Source: Proteobacteria bacterium UBA2996 (GTDB lineage: Bacteria; Pseudomonadota; Gammaproteobacteria; Arenicellales; UBA868). Taken from it: a stretch of 27,159 nt of DNA. This document shows, piece by piece, positions 24,254 through 27,159 of this stretch. Made by a program: the position numbers and the translations under genes. Position 1 is the first letter of the stretch. Each line of letters starts with the position of its first letter. Under the pieces are notes generated by a model. The model was given only the letters and a program-made list of their open reading frames with translations, was not told the origin of the DNA and did not search any database. The stretch lies in assembly GCA_002346525.1 (NCBI GenBank), contig DDZY01000011.1:1-27159 (forward strand), given 5' to 3'.

Positions 24254-25582
24254 ATGTACGACCTGCTCATCCGTAACGCTGTCATAGCCCTGCCTGACGG
24301 CAAGCTGCTCGAAGGAGACCTCGCGTGCACCCAAGGTCGGATTGCCGTTATTGCCGCCCAGGTTGCCGGCGATGGGCGCGAGGAACTCGACGCCGAGGGC
24401 AAGCTATTGATGCCGGGCGTGATTGACCCCCAGGTGCACTTTCGTGAACCTGGGGGCACCGACAAGGAGGACCTCGCCTCCGGCTCACGAGCGGCCGTCA
24501 GAGGAGGCGTCACAAGTTTTCTTGAGATGCCCAACTGCAATCCGGCGACCATCGATCAGGAACAGATGGACTGGAAGATTTCCAGAGGAGAAGCCACGAG
24601 CGTCGCCAACTTCGGTTTTTTCATCGGGGCAACGGTAGACAATCTTGAATCTTTGAATAACGTTCACCCCGCTTGTGGCATCAAGATCTTTATGGGCTCC
24701 AGCACGGGCAGCCTGTTGGTCAACGAGGAAAAGGATCTCGACCGTATTTTCGGTAACGGCGAGCGGCTGATCGCCGTGCATGCCGAAGATGAAACCCGGA
24801 TCCGGGAGCGTACTGCCGCCCTGCTGGGTGACAAGGAAACCCAAGACTATGCCATTCACTCTTCAATTCGAGACGTCCAGACCGCGCTGATCGCCACTGA
24901 ACGGGCACTGCATTTGAGCGAAAAATATGGCCGAAGGCTGCACATACTTCACCTGTCTACAGCTGAGGAAGTCGCGCGTTTGCGTGCGGGCAAGGCCGAC
25001 CAGGTCACTTGTGAGGTACTGCCGAACCATCTTTTCCTGAATACGGATGACTACGCTGCGCTGGGATCACGCGTGCAGATGAATCCCCCGATCCGGGATC
25101 CACAGAATGCAGAAGCACTCTGGGCGGGACTGCACGATGGTGTCATCGACATCATCGCTACCGATCATGCGCCGCACCTGCTGGCCGATAAAGAAAAGCC
25201 CTACCCCCGCTCACCTTCCGGCATGCCAGGCGTTGAAACATCGCTGCCGCTGATGATGACTGCCATGCGGGAAGGTAAGTGCACCCTGACCCAGATCCTG
25301 CGTTGGATGTGTTCAGGCCCCGCTGAACTTTACAAAATTGCCAATAAGGGAGACCTTGTCGAGGGCTTTGATGCGGATCTCGCCCTGATCGACATTGACG
25401 GAACTAAAACTGTCCGCGATGAGGAAGTATTCAGTCGAACAGGGTGGAGCCCCTTTTCAGGCCGAAGCCTCACCGGCTGGCCGACGCACACCATTGTCGG
25501 GGGTCGGGTCGTATTCGAGAAAGGCGCCATCCGCCCCGGGGTGTTCGGGCGGCCGCTCAGTTTCGGCTCTCAGGCAGACTGA
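24254..25582 (+). CDS. Dihydroorotase (long, class I-like form)
   Basis: A 442-residue amidohydrolase-superfamily protein, most likely the dihydroorotase that closes carbamoyl-aspartate to dihydroorotate in pyrimidine synthesis. Visible metal-site positions are DPQVHFREPG (His62), GIKIFMGSSTG (Lys144, the position of the carboxylated Lys), AVHAED (His176), ILHLS (His233) and ATDHAPH (Asp304). QMNPPIRDP and the C-terminal GWSPFSGRSLTGWPTHTIVGG are typical of dihydroorotases. The first His of the usual HxH is Gln60. The form is unlike the short class II PyrC of E. coli and resembles, from memory, dihydroorotases of Bacteroidetes. Allantoinase or hydantoinase activity is a less likely alternative. 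The gene starts at ATG 24254 after the dksA terminator and converges with recR. Confidence 0.85.
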   Translation: MYDLLIRNAVIALPDGKLLEGDLACTQGRIAVIAAQVAGDGREELDAEGKLLMPGVIDPQVHFREPGGTDKEDLASGSRAAVRGGVTSFLEMPNCNPATIDQEQMDWKISRGEATSVANFGFFIGATVDNLESLNNVHPACGIKIFMGSSTGSLLVNEEKDLDRIFGNGERLIAVHAEDETRIRERTAALLGDKETQDYAIHSSIRDVQTALIATERALHLSEKYGRRLHILHLSTAEEVARLRAGKADQVTCEVLPNHLFLNTDDYAALGSRVQMNPPIRDPQNAEALWAGLHDGVIDIIATDHAPHLLADKEKPYPRSPSGMPGVETSLPLMMTAMREGKCTLTQILRWMCSGPAELYKIANKGDLVEGFDADLALIDIDGTKTVRDEEVFSRTGWSPFSGRSLTGWPTHTIVGGRVVFEKGAIRPGVFGRPLSFGSQAD

Positions 25583-25634
25583 GCGCTTTTGCCAATTCTT
25601 TCTAAGCTCTGCTACTCATCACGCTGGGATCGTT

Positions 25635-26255
25635 TCAGACTTCACTATCCGAACGTCTGACAAGCAGTCGGCGGTCTGAAAAGGCCTGATTAAGCGTGTT
25701 GGCGTCCATATATTCGAGCTCTCCCCCTGCTGGCACGCCACGCGCGAGACGACTGACGTTGATCTCGTGCGCCTGGAGTAAGTCACTCAGGTAGTCCGCC
25801 GTCGCTTGTCCTTCCACTGTCAGATTTGTACCCAGAATGACTTCCTCAACCGCACCTTGGGAGATTACCTCCAGCAGGCGCTCAAAGCCCAACTGGTCAG
25901 GCCCGATTCCGTCAAGGGGCGACAGGTGGCCCATGAGCACGAAATAGTATCCAGTATAAGCGCCGGCCTGCTCAATGGTATCGAGGTCCGCTGGTGTTTC
26001 GACAATGCAAAGCAGTGTCTCGTCGCGTTTTCCCGAATCGCAGATATCGCAGAGCGGGTTCTCGCTGAAGTTGTTGCAGCGCTCGCAGTGATTAACCCCC
26101 GCGACCGCCGCCTGAAGCGCCTGCGCCAACACCTTGCCGCCTTCACGATCACGCTCGAGCAAGTGAAACGCCATCCGTCCGGCCGTGCGTGGACCCACCC
26201 CGGGAAGCCGACGCAGCGCCTCCTTCAACCGATCAATCGCTTCGCCGTTAGCCAT
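25635..26255 (-). CDS. recR: Recombination mediator protein RecR
   Basis: Part of the RecFOR pathway that loads RecA on gapped DNA. The 206 residues match the family (E. coli 201). A helix-hairpin-helix (RLKEALRRLPGVGPRTAGRM, 9-28) precedes a four-Cys zinc finger (Cys57, Cys60, Cys69, Cys72 in NHCERCNNFSENPLCDIC). The Toprim domain follows (LLCIVETPADLDTIEQAG, then GHLSPLDGIGPDQL), ending with a C-terminal Walker-B-like RLARGVPAGGELEYMD. The ATG at 26255 overlaps the 3' end of ybaB by eight bases. It is the last gene of the dnaX-ybaB-recR operon. Confidence 0.98.
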   Translation of the reverse strand: MANGEAIDRLKEALRRLPGVGPRTAGRMAFHLLERDREGGKVLAQALQAAVAGVNHCERCNNFSENPLCDICDSGKRDETLLCIVETPADLDTIEQAGAYTGYYFVLMGHLSPLDGIGPDQLGFERLLEVISQGAVEEVILGTNLTVEGQATADYLSDLLQAHEINVSRLARGVPAGGELEYMDANTLNQAFSDRRLLVRRSDSEV

Positions 26256-26577
26256 TCATCCCCGGAATATTGAGCCCGGGAATATTGATCCCCGATGTCA
26301 GTCCTCCCATCTTCTCCTGGGTCACTTTTTCGACCCGGCGGACGGCATCATTCACAGCGGCCGCGATCAGATCCTCGAGCACTTCTTTGTCATCGCTGGT
26401 TAAAGCATCATCGATGGAAACCCGCCGCACATCATAACGGCAGGTCATGACGACCTCTACCATTCCACCCCCCGAAGCGCCGGTGACCTCCATGTTAGCG
26501 AGAGACTCCTGTGCAGCCTGAAGTTTTTCCTGCATCTCCTGAGCCTGCTTCATGATGTTACCCAAGGGTCCTTTCAT
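26248..26577 (-). CDS. ybaB: Nucleoid-associated protein, YbaB/EbfC family
   Basis: A 109-residue DNA-binding protein that forms homodimers and coats DNA. The family features are an N-terminal amphipathic helix (MKQAQEMQEKLQAAQESLAN, 8-27), then the VEVVMTCRYDVRRVSIDDAL strand-turn core and a C-terminal helix through DLIAAAVNDAVRRVEK. The end GLNIPGMNG is Gly/Pro rich, as usual. Its ATG overlaps the dnaX stop as ATGA (26574-26577), and its end overlaps recR, so all three are translated from one message. Confidence 0.97.
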   Translation of the reverse strand: MKGPLGNIMKQAQEMQEKLQAAQESLANMEVTGASGGGMVEVVMTCRYDVRRVSIDDALTSDDKEVLEDLIAAAVNDAVRRVEKVTQEKMGGLTSGINIPGLNIPGMNG

Positions 26578-27159
26578 TCGCTGTTCCTCTGTTGTTTACC
26601 CGACCGAACCGACTCCGGCACCACCGTAGCGTCAAATGCCGATACCAAATCCTGGACGGCTGGATCGTCCATTAAGGTCTTAAGAGCCGCATCTTTCTCT
26701 TCCTGCTCACGCCGGGCCCGGGTCATGGCCGGCGTTTCCCCAGATATCTCGCTGTCATCTGCAATTTCAAGGCGCACGGACACGCCGCAGAATGCCTCCA
26801 GTTTCTCTTCAAGTATCCTCTGCCTCGAAGGACTTCGCATCGATGCCAGTCCCGCGACCAGGGACAGCGTCAACACCCGGGTTTCAGGATCGTAGGTCTT
26901 GGGACACAGATTCATCGCAAGTTCCTGGGTTACCCCGGTGAAATCGCTATCCTCAACAAACGCCGCCCAAACGGCAGGATCGGACAGTGATAAATCTGCT
27001 GTGTTCTTTCCGTTGCGGCCTGCCCGTTTCTTTACGATCTCAAACGTCTGTCCTGAATCCGGTGCGATGCTCGATTTTTCGGATGACGCAGACGTGTTTC
27101 TTATTCGCGGACTCTGCCTGGTCGCTTGTTTGCCGGTCGTCCCTGGAGGAGCCGCAGAT
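26574..27159 (-). CDS. dnaX: DNA polymerase III subunit tau/gamma, C-terminal part (5' end missing)
   Basis: The last 194 codons of dnaX, cut by the right edge. The frame stays open to 27158 on the minus strand. It begins with a low-complexity Ser/Thr/Lys/Arg-rich linker, then reads DPAVWAAFVEDSDFTGVTQE, LAMNLCPKTYD and VRLEIADDSEISGETPAMTR before ending DAALKTLMDDPAVQDLVSAF plus a short tail. This layout is the tau-specific C-terminus that contacts the DnaB helicase and the polymerase alpha subunit. Identification also rests on the downstream ybaB-recR pair. The clamp-loader ATPase domains, and any gamma frameshift site, lie outside the window. Confidence 0.93.
   Translation of the reverse strand, partial: SAAPPGTTGKQATRQSPRIRNTSASSEKSSIAPDSGQTFEIVKKRAGRNGKNTADLSLSDPAVWAAFVEDSDFTGVTQELAMNLCPKTYDPETRVLTLSLVAGLASMRSPSRQRILEEKLEAFCGVSVRLEIADDSEISGETPAMTRARREQEEKDAALKTLMDDPAVQDLVSAFDATVVPESVRSGKQQRNSE

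Noticed and set aside
1..27159. Mobile element, prophage, CRISPR, tRNA or toxin-antitoxin locus
   Set aside because: I found no transposase or integrase motif, no regularly spaced repeats, no tRNA-like cloverleaf with a T-arm consensus, and no toxin-antitoxin-like small gene pair. The density and style of the genes are uniform across the window.

Overview
The window looks like a stretch of a gammaproteobacterial chromosome that is almost entirely coding. The placement rests on gene content and order: an smc-zipA-ligA run, a dnaX-ybaB-recR run, an E. coli-length GshA, a DksA with an intact zinc finger and acidic tip, AcnA and an AsmA-family protein. I see no tRNA, rRNA, CRISPR array, insertion sequence, integrase or prophage gene. 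The longest gaps between genes are only about 100-150 bases.

Layout from left to right. Positions 1-3440 (minus strand) form a compact operon read as yjbQ-like, dusA, asmA-like, FAH-family hydrolase. Each gene overlaps the next by four bases, and the FAH gene runs off the left edge. Positions 3481-6162 (plus) hold gshA and a GT-B glycosyltransferase-like gene. An argE-type deacetylase (6183-7322, minus) converges on that gene and diverges from a plus-strand trio at 7465-11404: a 3-hydroxyacyl-CoA dehydrogenase, a HyuA-type hydantoinase/oxoprolinase subunit, and a 306-residue protein I do not recognise. An N-formylglutamate amidohydrolase-like gene (minus) and an EamA transporter (plus) share a 77-base divergent spacer.

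From 13216 to 23546 the minus strand carries gst, smc, zipA, ligA and acnA, in order of transcription. They cover chromosome organisation, Z-ring anchoring, DNA ligation and the TCA cycle. dksA (plus) diverges from gst and ends in a clear intrinsic terminator. A long dihydroorotase gene (plus) follows, then recR, ybaB and the 3' part of dnaX (minus), cut by the right edge.

Most of the window is housekeeping. I found no obvious new multi-gene system. The most notable points are: (a) the uncharacterised 306-residue protein directly behind a HyuA that has no HyuB in the window; (b) the dihydroorotase with Gln in place of the first His of the metal-binding HxH motif; (c) the yjbQ operon, joined by 4-base overlaps that use GTG, TTG and GTG starts; (d) an 18-codon minicistron whose stop overlaps the ligA GTG start; and (e) a glycosyltransferase of unknown substrate behind gshA. 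Non-ATG starts are common here (gshA, dusA, asmA-like, FAH, ligA and the FGase-like gene).
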